From positions 4,695,501 to 4,759,500 of the forward strand of contig NW_027395276.1 of assembly GCF_027580225.2 (NCBI RefSeq): 64,000 nucleotides of DNA. The letters run 5' to 3'. Below, piece after piece: positions 56,001 through 64,000 of the stretch (position 1 is the stretch's first letter; every line of letters begins with the position of its first letter). Source of the stretch: Misgurnus anguillicaudatus. Its lineage: Eukaryota > Chordata > Actinopteri > Cypriniformes > Cobitidae. Position numbers and translations under genes: made by a program. The notes below the pieces were generated by a model that was not told the DNA's origin, did no database searches, and saw only the letters and a list, made by a program, of their open reading frames with translations.

Positions 56001-56985
56001 GATGACACCCAAATTTATTTACCTTTAAAACATAATGACAAGCAAGGCCTAAACACCTTGCTTGCATGCCTAGCTGATGTACGTTCTTGGATGTCTATGA
56101 ATTTCTTGCATTTAAATGAGAGTAAGACTGAAGCAATTGTTTTTGGGCCTTCAGTGGGGAAAGGAAATCTGAATCTAAATTATGGTCCCTTAAATTCACA
56201 TATCAAGCCTACTGTGAAAAATCTGGGAGTTAGTTTTGATTCATGTCTTAAGTTTGATCAACAAATAAATTCGGTAGTGAAGTCATGTTTTTTTCATCTT
56301 AAACTTTTATCAAAAGTGAAAACCTTCTTGTCTTTTAGTGACCTTGAGAGAGTAACACAGGCGTTTGTTTTATCTCGATTGGACTACTGTAACTCATTAT
56401 ATGTTGGGTTACCTCAATCCTCCATGTTACGGCTTCAGATGGCTCAAAATGCCACAGCTAGGTTTTTAACTGGGGTTCGTAAACGAGAACATATTACTCC
56501 AATTTTAGTGTCTCTTAATTGGTTGCCAGTGCGTTATAGAGTTGATTTTAAGATTTTGCTCTTTGTTTTTAAGTCTTTAAATGGTCTGGCTCCCTCCTAT
56601 TTATCAGACCTTTTAAAAGTAAACACAACAGATCGAAGCTTGCGTTCCTTGCGGTCCTCAGACAGTATTACGCTGTCTTACCCTAGAACACGATTGAAGT
56701 TGAGAGGTGACCGTGCGTTTGCAGTGGCCGGTCCTAAATTATGGAACAGTCTTCCTTTATCTGTAAGGTCTGCATCATCTGTTTATGATTTTAAATCAAA
56801 GTTACAGTCTTATCTTTTTAGTCTGGCATTTTCTTAATTTTGTGATGTCTCTTATATCATTTCTGTTCTGATTTCTATTTTATCTTAGTCTATTTTATTA
56901 TTTGTTCTGTACAGCACAGTGGTCAACTTTTGTTGTGTTTATTTGTGCTTAATAAATAAATGAAGTGAAGTGAAGTGAAGTGACC
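53100..56985 (+). mobile_element. L2-clade LINE, apparently complete
   Basis: A leader, a single long ORF and a short 3' region end in a (GAAGT)n-type simple tail (about 56963-56981) as usual for L2/CR1 elements. The 5' boundary is approximate; no target duplication was found. Confidence 0.8.
53346..56837 (+). CDS. L2-type LINE polyprotein: endonuclease and reverse transcriptase
   Basis: The frame is open for 1163 codons. The first 226 residues hold a basic RRRRRGKRGG stretch and may be partly leader. The APE endonuclease follows, with NSRSL (about 229), ETWLS (about 258), GDFNIH (about 362) and SDHKPV (about 425). RT motifs are QSGFMKKHSTESALL, LLDLSAAFDTVDHK (about 793-806), GVPQGSILAPILF, FHFYADDTQIYL (about 881-892) and the thumb region. 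The end (RLKLRGDRAFAVAGPKLWNSLP) is the L2/Rex-type C-terminus. There is no frameshift or stop, so it may still code for an active protein. It is the same clade as the decayed antisense copy at 8.5-11.8 kb but a separate, younger insertion. Confidence 0.93.
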   Translation: MLYASSGVCKSKCQGVVAWKIVEKGLYTISMMAPIVMACRLLLCSVRLFPGLFMLIHLFALISQNVVTPLIYDRQTLLNIGSSIALCTNEDVTGPSFSLPPPPFLMNVPVWLRRVPDAFTWRKRRRRRGKRGGIAVRLRTHLASRSVCQPCLDAFWPGLECGFYISRRSLEVPYQWIIHLSADAAVQPIRRRSPRVRRGGVDHHHLRPLCRASHNSRPVSDSSSIKMALVNSRSLGNKTFIFNDFINSGNLDFLFVTETWLSVGDNSAFSELTPPNYTFFNSPRSSGRGGGLASVFRNSFCCRIIETDTFTSFEVQLFSFDQMNSLMVAVVYRPPKTTKNFISELSEFLGGITSKFDRILIIGDFNIHVCCDSTSLEKDFLSLIDACDFCQWVKEPTHAQGHILDLVLTHGLSVSDVCIGSLSFSDHKPVTFTVDISCHINEIVAPARWSRVGLFGPTSVSNFSVAFNEACQSFSVDYFANMLNVDDLLNLFNSVCTSALNIVAPLKLKKHKNKAEPWLNSNTRSLRQVCRRAERRWKKDKLQVSYEILRESLFTYQKAVKVAKSDYFSQLISKSTNSSRTLYYILNSVFNPTGNFYLAESSTLCEDFLRFFVEKIDAIRQSIVPSFDEPVDFLYPTTFFNSFEPISMLGLMDSVVKMKPTTSALDILPTQFFKLVFDSVGDWILAIINKSLVSGSVPAFCKHALVRPLLKKPNLDTTILSHFRPISNLPFIAKILERSVYMQLHGFLVKNRVFEKFQSGFMKKHSTESALLRVLNDILLFADSGNSVILVLLDLSAAFDTVDHKILLSRLEKCVGIQGTALSWFRSYLSNRTFSVGIGHAVSSIAPLTCGVPQGSILAPILFSLYMLPLGSIFRKHGVSFHFYADDTQIYLPLKHNDKQGLNTLLACLADVRSWMSMNFLHLNESKTEAIVFGPSVGKGNLNLNYGPLNSHIKPTVKNLGVSFDSCLKFDQQINSVVKSCFFHLKLLSKVKTFLSFSDLERVTQAFVLSRLDYCNSLYVGLPQSSMLRLQMAQNATARFLTGVRKREHITPILVSLNWLPVRYRVDFKILLFVFKSLNGLAPSYLSDLLKVNTTDRSLRSLRSSDSITLSYPRTRLKLRGDRAFAVAGPKLWNSLPLSVRSASSVYDFKSKLQSYLFSLAFS

Positions 56986-57399
56986 AACAGAGTCAGTGCT
57001 GGGTGCCTGATGTTAACATACCAGTAGATGCGACTATTACGTTACTAGCCTAACATTATAATTCATACATGTATCACAGTAACACTGCAAAAATAAAGAC
57101 AGATAAACAGATCCAACTAAAATCAAGTTTTATTTATATACAAACAATAAAGAACGCTTCAATAATTAAGGTTCTTGCAGTAGCTGATCAGCTCACCAAT
57201 CGGGCTTTCTGCCTCCTGGATGCACGTGCACCCTGTAATGTTTGTAAACTTGCAACCCGTCTATAATGTACAGTAACATTCAACTAACGTTCAGACAACC
57301 AAGAAACGTTCTTAAAACAATAAAAAACGGAAAACTTTTTATGTTGGCAAAACATTTTTGGGAACGTTGGGAACATTGAAGGATCTTTCTCTGGGCAAA
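56986..57399. other. Intergenic, no gene recognised
   Basis: Contains a patch rich in AACGTTC-type words (about 57270-57390) like known fish repeats; otherwise nothing. Confidence 0.4.
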
Positions 57400-57565
57400 T
57401 AATGCTTGCTGGCTTCACTGCATCTTTGTTTTCCATTGTTATTTTTTCAAAGTAAATATTTGCATACATTACTGACTGTCAAATGAATGGCAAAATTTAA
57501 TTTGCATGAGCATATTGAGCTAGACTTATAAAACAGCGTTGACTGACCAGACCTTCACAGAAGAG

Positions 57566-58276
57566 ATGAAGATTGTGGTGTTTGCTCTTTTTCTGTCAGC
57601 TCACTTTGAGCTGACTGTAGCTCTGCAAAGAAACCACTTCTTTATAAACGAAGCCAAGACATGGAGCGATGCTCAGAAATATTGTAGAGACAACTATGAT
57701 GACCTGTCCAGTTTAGACAGTCCACTGGAATATTTAAAGATAAACCACACAGTGGTCCCACGAAGCTAAATTTGTCTGAAGAAAACCTCTAATAACACTT
57801 GGCAGTGGAGTGATCAACAGTTTTACATTTGGGCAGCCGGTCAACCAAACAATCCACGCAATGACACCTGTGCTTCAGTCTTAAATGACACGTTGTATGA
57901 CAATCCTTGTTCTTTATCGTACCCTTTCTTCTGCTACAAGTGGGAGCCTAAACTGATCCTGGTGCGAGAGAAGATGAGTTGGGAGGATGCGTTTGAACAC
58001 TGCAGGACTCACTACACTGATCTGGCCAGTCTGCCTACATATTCACATCTCATCCAAGTCAACCAAAGCATCTCAAACACTGAAACCCCCAGCGTGTGGA
58101 CAGGTCTGAGGTTTCTGGCAGGTTCTTGGTTCTGGTTGACTGGAGAGGATTTGGGAAACTTAGTTAATCTGCCAGCATGTCCTCTCAATTACTCTTACTG
58201 TGGATCTCTACACCTGGAAACTCAGCGATGGGAGAACAGAGGCTGTATGGAGAAACTTAACTTTGTGTGCTATTAG
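57566..58276 (+). pseudogene. Second copy of the double C-type lectin gene, with a nonsense codon
   Basis: It starts MKIVVFALFLSAHFELTVAL like the 41.6-kb gene and keeps the same frame to the closing NFVCY, except for TAA at 57767-57769 where the intact copy has TGG (Trp of the WIGL motif). Domain 1 also lacks a few codons after WQWSD and has QPN instead of EPN. Domain 2 and about 40 bases of 3' flank are almost identical to the first copy (about six changes), while domain 1 is clearly more diverged. A TATAAAA word lies at 57527-57533. A protein starting inside domain 2 (ORF from 57893) is possible but would lack a signal peptide. Stop-codon polymorphism cannot be excluded. Confidence 0.85.
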
Positions 58277-59695
58277 AGAGGAAAGTAAGGATTAAAACAT
58301 ACACTTATGCTTTATGTTATGTCCTGCCCAGTGTTTTTTACTGTTTGGCAATTATTACACAATATGTTCAACCTCTCATACTCTATTTCCTATAATAACC
58401 ACTAACATCTTTGTTTATTTTCATAGGCTTTGAATTCAAATAAGAAACAAATTTACAAACAAGGAGATTATAAGTTATGTCTTGGTAGTTAATAAACAGG
58501 ACTTAAAGTCTATCTTACACAAAAGTAGTGCTTGTGCATAAATGAATGAAATATGTATCCAGTATCAATTTCTGTACATCACATTATCACAAAATTAAGC
58601 TTATAAATACTTTTGTTAAATGACAAATACAGATGCATAGAAATAGTTTATGCCATTATTTATGTCAGTTTAGATTTAGTTGTAACTTTACAATAAGGTT
58701 ATATTTGTTAACAAGTAGTTAATGCATTAGCTAAACAATGAACAATACTAGCATTTATTAATCTTAGTTCGTGTTCATTTTGGCATACTAATACATTTCA
58801 TTTACTCTGAATGCATTGTGGAATACAAAGGTAAATATTGTAAACAAAAAAATACTGCTCCCTGTATATACTGTATTGACATGTGTAAGTAAATTGTCCC
58901 TTAAATAAAAACAACCAAATCACACAAATATACATGAATTATTTATTTACTTGACAAAAGATGTGTGTTGAATGCTTGTTGATAAGATTTTCATACATTT
59001 ATTAATAATGTTTGGTCTAGAACGAGGCTTGTGTTCATTTTGTTCTGTGTCACTTTGAACCGAACACTGAACATAAAACATGAAACTATTACAGTCCTGA
59101 CTGTCTGTATGAAATGAACACCGATACCAATTTATTAAAGTCCGTGTAAAGTCATTTCAGAGAATTGTTTCTAAACACATTATAAATGTTAGAAATGTAT
59201 TGCTGAAACACGTTACAAAGATTGAGAACTGTGTAGTACTGACTTCTGGAGTTACACAGTTAAACAGTTTTCCACATTTCTGTGTTCAGGATTATTTGGG
59301 CGGGGCTAAAACGGTGGCTCGATGACACACTGGAGCCACTGAGCATGGCCCCGCCCCTAACACAATTGTGAGTATCCATTTAGCTTGCAGCAGAATTTTA
59401 AAAAATTGAATGAGATGGTGGCTTTCCAACGGGTGGGCGTGGTTTCAGTTCAGACATTGGACACGCCCCCACCAGTAGAGAGCAGATAATCCTCCCCTGC
59501 GTTCCAAGATTTTGATAACTTTCATTTGCCTTTTTTATCATTCAAATTTGACTTAATATCAATTTTTTCCGTGAGAACACATTTAACATTAGACTTAAAT
59601 GTGTCTGACTGGTAAACAACAGGTTTATTTTATATGAATACCGACATGAATAGAACAAGACTATAAGGTACAAATTATATGAACTATACAACCGC
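58277..59695. other. Intergenic between the lectin copy and arhgap30
   Basis: A diverged fragment of the repeat seen at 25.85-26.0 kb is at about 58680-58860. GC-richer sequence at 59280-59500 has no recognised gene. Confidence 0.45.
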
Positions 59696-59701
59696 TTTAT
59701 T
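59696..59701 (-). terminator. Polyadenylation signal of the arhgap30-like gene
   Basis: TTTATT on the plus strand is AATAAA for the minus-strand gene, about 125 bp after its stop codon. Confidence 0.55.
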
Positions 59702-59824
59702 CCCATATAAAAACATTTCTTAGAAAATATTTAAAAGTAAGTAGAATATTAAAATTGGTTGTGTGAAATGTTTTTGCACATAATATTTCTCACATTTCCT
59801 TAAAATTTTTTGATTTGAATGCTG

Positions 59825-62731
59825 TTAGTCAGTTTTGGCCTCTTCATCTTTCTCTCTTTGTTTCTCTCTCTCTTTCCTGGTGTCTCTCTCCCACTGAGCT
59901 CCTGACAGTCGGTCTGAACTCTCGCGGTCTTTGTTCCTCTTTACTGTGGCCCGAGCGACGGCTTCATCGAAACAGATACTGATACCGCTGTTCCTCTTCA
60001 CCTCTCTCTCTCCTTCTCTGTGAAGATCTTTTCTGAAATCTGTCCCAGCATCCCCAGTACCCAGACTTTCTCTTAGAGCCTTTTTCCCATCTTCCTGACT
60101 TATATCGGTTAGGCATTTTTTACCGTTTTCTACCATTCCCGTGTCCGTTTGCTCTGTGTCTCTGTGCTGTTGGCTGTGTTCTGTCTCTCTGTCAGAGCAT
60201 TGATCTCTGTGCTCTTTTTCACTGTGTTGTTCCTCGCTTTCGTCTTGTTTAACACAGTTGTGCTGTTGTTGTCCTTTGTGGTCGTGTTGCCCGTCTGTTT
60301 CCATGAGCTCTGAGTATCTGTGCTGCCTCTCTGTGTCTCTGTCCTTAAACTGTTTTCTGAGCGTGAGAGCTGTAAGTTTGGAGTTTTGAGGTTTGGGTGG
60401 GACGACAGGTACAGATCTCTGTATCTGACTGGATGCTTGGTTAGGAGCAGTTATTTCACTCTCTTTCTCTGGAATGGGATGGTGTTCAGCTGTTTGTGGC
60501 AGTTCCTCATCTGAGATGACAGATGATTCTTCATTCACCTGTTTCTCCATCTCACCTTCAGATGATACCTCATTTGGTTGAGGCACAGCTGCGGTCTGTT
60601 CGTGGTCATCTCTACACAAAGTTCCTTCAGCTATCTCCTCATTTCCCTCATCTGTATTCACATCTAACTCTTCGTCAGTACCCTTAATGTTTCTTTCATC
60701 ACTTTCTGTTTTGATATCGATTTCCTCTGAAGTGTTCTCCATATCGTCTCCTTCATTATGTGTTTGTGCTTGTTCCTCTACCTCCTCACCTTCTACTTCA
60801 TCTTCTACATCTTTAACCGTTTCAGCGATGTCATTCAAACACTCTTCTGTCTCCTGAACTACTTCTACAGGATTCTCTTCATTTTCCTCCAATTTCTCAT
60901 CTGGAGTTTTTATCTCTAATAAATTCTCCATAACCTCCAGTGTTCCTTTGCTTTTCTCTTCATCCTCTGTTTCATCTTCTTTTGGTTCCTTCATTCCCTC
61001 CTCATCCTCAGTGATTTTTCTTTCATGAAAAATCACGTTTTCTTCCTCTGGTGGTTGATCGATCTTCACTTCCTCTTGAGCGGCCAGTGAGGTGGAGTCT
61101 GTGGCAGTGGCCTCATCTGTGATGTCATCGGTAACATCATCTGCGACACCATCTGTGACGTCATTGGTGATGACATCAGTGACGTCATCTGTGACCTCAT
61201 CGGTGACGTCATCTGTAACACCTTCTGTGGCGTCATCAGTGACACCAACTGTGGCATCATCAGTGACACCAACTGTGGCGTCATCGGTGACGTCATCAGT
61301 GGCATCATCGGTGACACCATCTGTGGCTTCATTAGTGACACCAACTGTAGCGTCATCGGTGACGTCATCAGTGGCATCATCGATGACACCATCTGTGGCT
61401 TCATTAGTGACACCAACTGTAGCGTCATCGGTGACGTCATCAGTGGTATCATCGTTGACAGAATTGGTGACATCATCGGTGACAGAATCAGTGACTATGA
61501 TCTCAATTGCTGTGTAAGCTTCAGTATGCAGCACCTCCTGAACCTCTACACCTGGAAACTGTCCTTGATCAGGCTCATGGACGCTGACGTTGGTCATCTC
61601 GGCCTGGATGGGCTCCAATGAAAGGGGTACGGGGTCTGGACCGAAATATGTGTCCTCTTCGCTGTCTGAACTCTCAAGGCAGTCCTCTTCGCTGTGTGCA
61701 TAGAGTTAGTAAAACGTTACACAAAGATTACAAATTTAAAGAGAAAGTAAAAAAAGCTACTTACATCATTGTGTGCGTGTCATTTTTCACATCATCTGAT
61801 TTGCTTTCTTCATTCTTGTTATCTATAGAAAGATCCTCCAACTTTGAATCTTTACTAAGATGTTCGTCAATAAAGCACTGATCTGAGGCGCCACCTGCTG
61901 TTCCACTGTCATCTGTTGATGTAGCAACTATAAGACTCGTGTCTTCTGATTGGCTAATGGATTGGAGATCTTCACCGCCCTTCTGAGAAAGTATTAAATG
62001 CGATTCATCTAAGCATTTCGATTGGTTGTCGGAGAGATCGTCTATGTCACAGGTAGCGGTTTGTACACTTAATCCATAAAAATGAACATTGGATGGGACA
62101 CTTTGACAAAACATGTCCTCGTATTCAGAACCTTTATCAGAATCAGAATCATCATCATCTTCCTCAAGGCTGTAATCATCATCAGATGATAATGACAGGG
62201 CAGGCATGAAGGGGTGGGACTTATAAGGTAAGCTGTGTGATTTTCCAGGAAGGGGGAGGGGCTTGTGTGTGAATAGAGGAATGCTGATGTCATCCCTGCT
62301 CTCCTGCACTGAGCTGGAAACAGCTTGATCGTTTGTGTCTTCAACCTCCTCTTCCTCCTCTTCAAAACAGGGCGGCTCGACTGAAAACTCCATCTAGAAA
62401 CAGTAATTAATGTCAGTTTAATTACAACGGTACGGCACGGTACAGAGCGATCACACTAGTCAAACAAACCAGGTTTGGGGGTCAAACGCATTCAGGCACG
62501 GTTTGGTTTGGATAATGTGAGTCTGTCTATGTAGACAGTAAAGAGTTCACACAACCATTGTAACTGTAATATTTAACTCATTCACACACATTCATAAACA
62601 CACCTTTGAAGCACAGCTGTCCATCAAATCCAAAAACCCAAAAGCTTCTTGAACATCCTGCTCAGATAACTCATCAGTCTCTGTCAGATCTACAGATATG
62701 ATCTGATTTTGATGGAGGTGTCCTCTCATAT
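59825..62731 (-). CDS. arhgap30: Rho GTPase-activating protein 30-like, 3'-terminal three exons (partial)
   Basis: Three exons read on the minus strand with matching phases: 62731-62604 (acceptor CCACAG, donor GTGTGT), 62393-61765 (acceptor TTTCTAG, donor GTAAGT) and 61691-59825 with the stop. The ATGs at 62393 and within the last exon are internal. Motifs recalled from ARHGAP30 appear in the family order. DELSEQDVQEAFGFLDLMD is in the first exon. FSVEPP starts the second exon, which is acidic and Ser-rich. SVPVVPPKPQ (a Pro-rich SH3-type ligand) and RNSGISICFDEAVARA are in the last exon. The RhoGAP domain of this family is N-terminal and would lie beyond the right edge of the window. The last exon also has a Thr/Asp/Val repeat and a long Glu-rich stretch, so most of this part is probably disordered. 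ARHGAP30 acts on Rho-family GTPases at the cytoskeleton. Orthology rests on short motifs only; ARHGAP31/32 are alternatives. Confidence 0.75.
61132..61480 (-). repeat. Coding minisatellite (12-bp and 72-bp periods) in the arhgap30-like last exon
   Basis: The minus-strand frame reads DDVTDDATVGVT-type repeats: a 4-residue period (xDxT) grouped in a 24-residue higher-order unit. All changes keep the frame. Six perfect TGACGTCA palindromes lie inside (61156, 61180, 61204, 61288, 61360, 61432). Confidence 0.92.
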
Positions 62732-63326
62732 CTGTGGAGAACACAAACTCTTAACATCATGCTCTTATCATTACAGTGATGCTATGCACTGTAAAAAGTA
62801 AAAGTTGGATCAGCTTAAAAAAATACTGCAATTGGTAACGCCTAAAAAATTTCAATCTTAATTTTCTCACTTTAAGTTGAAAATGTTTACATTTTTTAGG
62901 TTACCAACTGAAGTCATTTTTAATAATGTTTTCACCTTAAAGGAATATTCCACTTTCATTAAAAAATCCTGATAATTTAAACATTGACACAACTTGACAT
63001 TTTTTTGAATTTGTTAATTCAACTTAGAAATGTTTTACTGTCTCAACAACACACACAAATTTTTTTTTTCATTCATAGAGTCACGTTGCTTCATTTTAAG
63101 TCACCATTATGGTGATCAGCGTTTCTTTTAGTTGGACTCTTGAAACATTGTTTGCTAGTTTTTCCCCAGTTGCATTAATTGTGGTGATTGATACATAATA
63201 GTAAAGATCATCATCTAATTTATTGATTTACTCACTCAATTTTTTATCAAAATGAGGTTCATCACTCTCACAGCAGTTTGTCATTAAGGATTTTTATGAT
63301 GTATGGACTATAATTACACCGTTGTG

Positions 63327-63550
63327 CATTTGGGATGCACAAACATCAAGAATCAGAGTATGAATTTTAACAATGGTGACAATTATATGAAGAGCTCCAA
63401 TGCATGCTGGGTATTAACAAATTACAAATCTCACCCAGGACCCCCAGAATTCACTGCAGCATGGATAGATAATGAACTTTTTACAATTTTCTTTGTCACC
63501 ATTGTTGAAATTCATGCTCTGATTCTTGATGTTTGTGCATCCCAAATATG
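63327..63550. mobile_element. MITE with CAAGAATCAGAGTATGAAT arms (copy 2), nested
   Basis: Arms of about 55 bp: CATTTGGGATGCACAAACAT ... GGTGAC at the left and the complement ending CCCAAATATG at the right, with the same GCATGCTGGGTA core as 39685-39880. It is inserted inside the larger MITE 62787-63809. Confidence 0.82.
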
Positions 63551-63558
63551 TTACTTAA

Positions 63559-63586
63559 CCCCCCCCCCCAAAAAAAAAAAAAAAAA
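63559..63586. repeat. Poly-C / poly-A tract
   Basis: About ten C followed by about seventeen A. Length may be unreliable in assembly. Confidence 0.85.
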
Positions 63587-64000
63587 TTCAGTATTTGTGT
63601 TTAGCCTTTACTTGCCATTTAATAGCATTTTCTGAGTGAAAATTGTTTCCAAGCTTTTTTCAAGTTAATCCTACTCCAAATATGGGGGTGAGTAAATTAT
63701 TAGAATTTTTTAAAAATTCCTTTAGTTTTTTCACTTAAAGTGTGAAAATGTAAGTTACCAATAATTGAAGTAATTTTTAGAGTTGATCCAACTTTTAATT
63801 TTTACAGTGTGTTCAGTCTGAAAATCTACCAATACTGATAGATAGCGATTGTTTTGCTTTTTGCTTCAAATTATGTGGTGAAATTCTGTTGTCATTGTGA
63901 CCCATTTCAAAATAATCACACAGTTTAGGTTTTGATGCGTTTTTGTACCCCTTTTGATTCCCAGGATATATAATCTGCCCTGTTCACCGTCGTTTTTTTT

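Larger units (their letters stand above)
62787..63809. mobile_element. MITE with CACTGTAAAAAGTAAAAGTT ends
   Basis: The left end CACTGTAAAAAGTAAAAGTT and the complement of the right end (CACTGTAAAAATTAAAAGTT) form terminal repeats that continue, with gaps, through GGATCA and GGTAAC words. It lies in an intron or upstream of the known exons of the arhgap30-like gene and contains a second MITE. Confidence 0.75.

Noticed and set aside
61066..61517. Plus-strand and alternate-frame ORFs over the arhgap30 minisatellite (SSVTSSVTP and MMSPMTSQM text)
   Set aside because: Shadows of the coding repeat; the minus-strand frame joins correctly spliced exons and carries family motifs.
61616..61618. TTG at 61616-61618 as the start of the long minus-strand ORF
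   Set aside because: The frame continues to a splice acceptor at 61692-61693 and joins the previous exon in phase, so this is an internal Leu codon.
1..64000. CRISPR arrays, bacterial operons, tRNA or rRNA genes
   Set aside because: The direct repeats present are eukaryotic satellites and transposons; no tRNA cloverleaf or rRNA segment was recognised, apart from the tRNA-Trp-complementary primer site.

Overview
The window is nuclear DNA of a teleost fish, most probably a cyprinid or close relative. This rests on a single-exon frizzled-8 gene, the fish-specific stonustoxin-like and C-type lectin genes, an ARHGAP30 homologue, and dense fish-type transposons (hAT, Harbinger-like and piggyBac-like MITEs, L2 and L1-like LINEs, a retroviral-type LTR element). 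There are no bacterial or phage features; operons, CRISPRs and Shine-Dalgarno sites do not apply.

Layout. 1-2.5 kb: decayed tyrosine-recombinase element followed by a tandem array of paired hairpins. 2.9-3.7 kb: MITE. 3.8-7.6 kb: large open exon for a chimeric protein (stonustoxin-type N-terminus, two FN3 domains, P-loop GTPase, Cys-rich and coiled-coil tail). 8.5-12.2 kb: decayed antisense L2 LINE split by a Harbinger-like element and carrying a TTAA-flanked MITE at its 5' end. 12-23 kb: intergenic DNA with microsatellites, one hAT element and several palindromic MITEs. 22.9-25.3 kb: frizzled-8 gene with TATA box and uORFs. 26.6-39.0 kb: a nest in which a hAT-type MITE contains an 8.1-kb LTR element (LTRs of identical length, tRNA-Trp primer site, no recognisable gag or pol, env-like 3' ORF), and an L1-like LINE with a long open ORF2 is inserted at the MITE's right end. 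41.4-42.3 and 57.4-58.3 kb: two copies of a double C-type-lectin gene, the second stopped by one nonsense codon. Between them lie a five-unit head-to-tail array (43.4-53.0 kb) of a noncoding element with Helentron-like termini and many CTCF-like motifs, and an apparently complete L2 LINE (about 53.1-57.0 kb). 59.8-62.7 kb, minus strand: the 3'-terminal exons of an arhgap30-like gene with an acidic coding minisatellite. 62.8-63.8 kb: a MITE inside a MITE.

The host genes are functionally separate: Wnt receptor (fzd8), Rho GTPase regulation (arhgap30), lectin recognition (C-type lectins) and a probable pore-forming/GTPase defence-type protein. Most of the rest is mobile DNA. The strongest leads are the covarying hairpin array at 1.0-2.4 kb, the Helentron-like array with CTCF-like motifs at 43-53 kb, and the young gag/pol-less LTR element at 27-35 kb. 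All calls come from reading the sequence; no database search was run.
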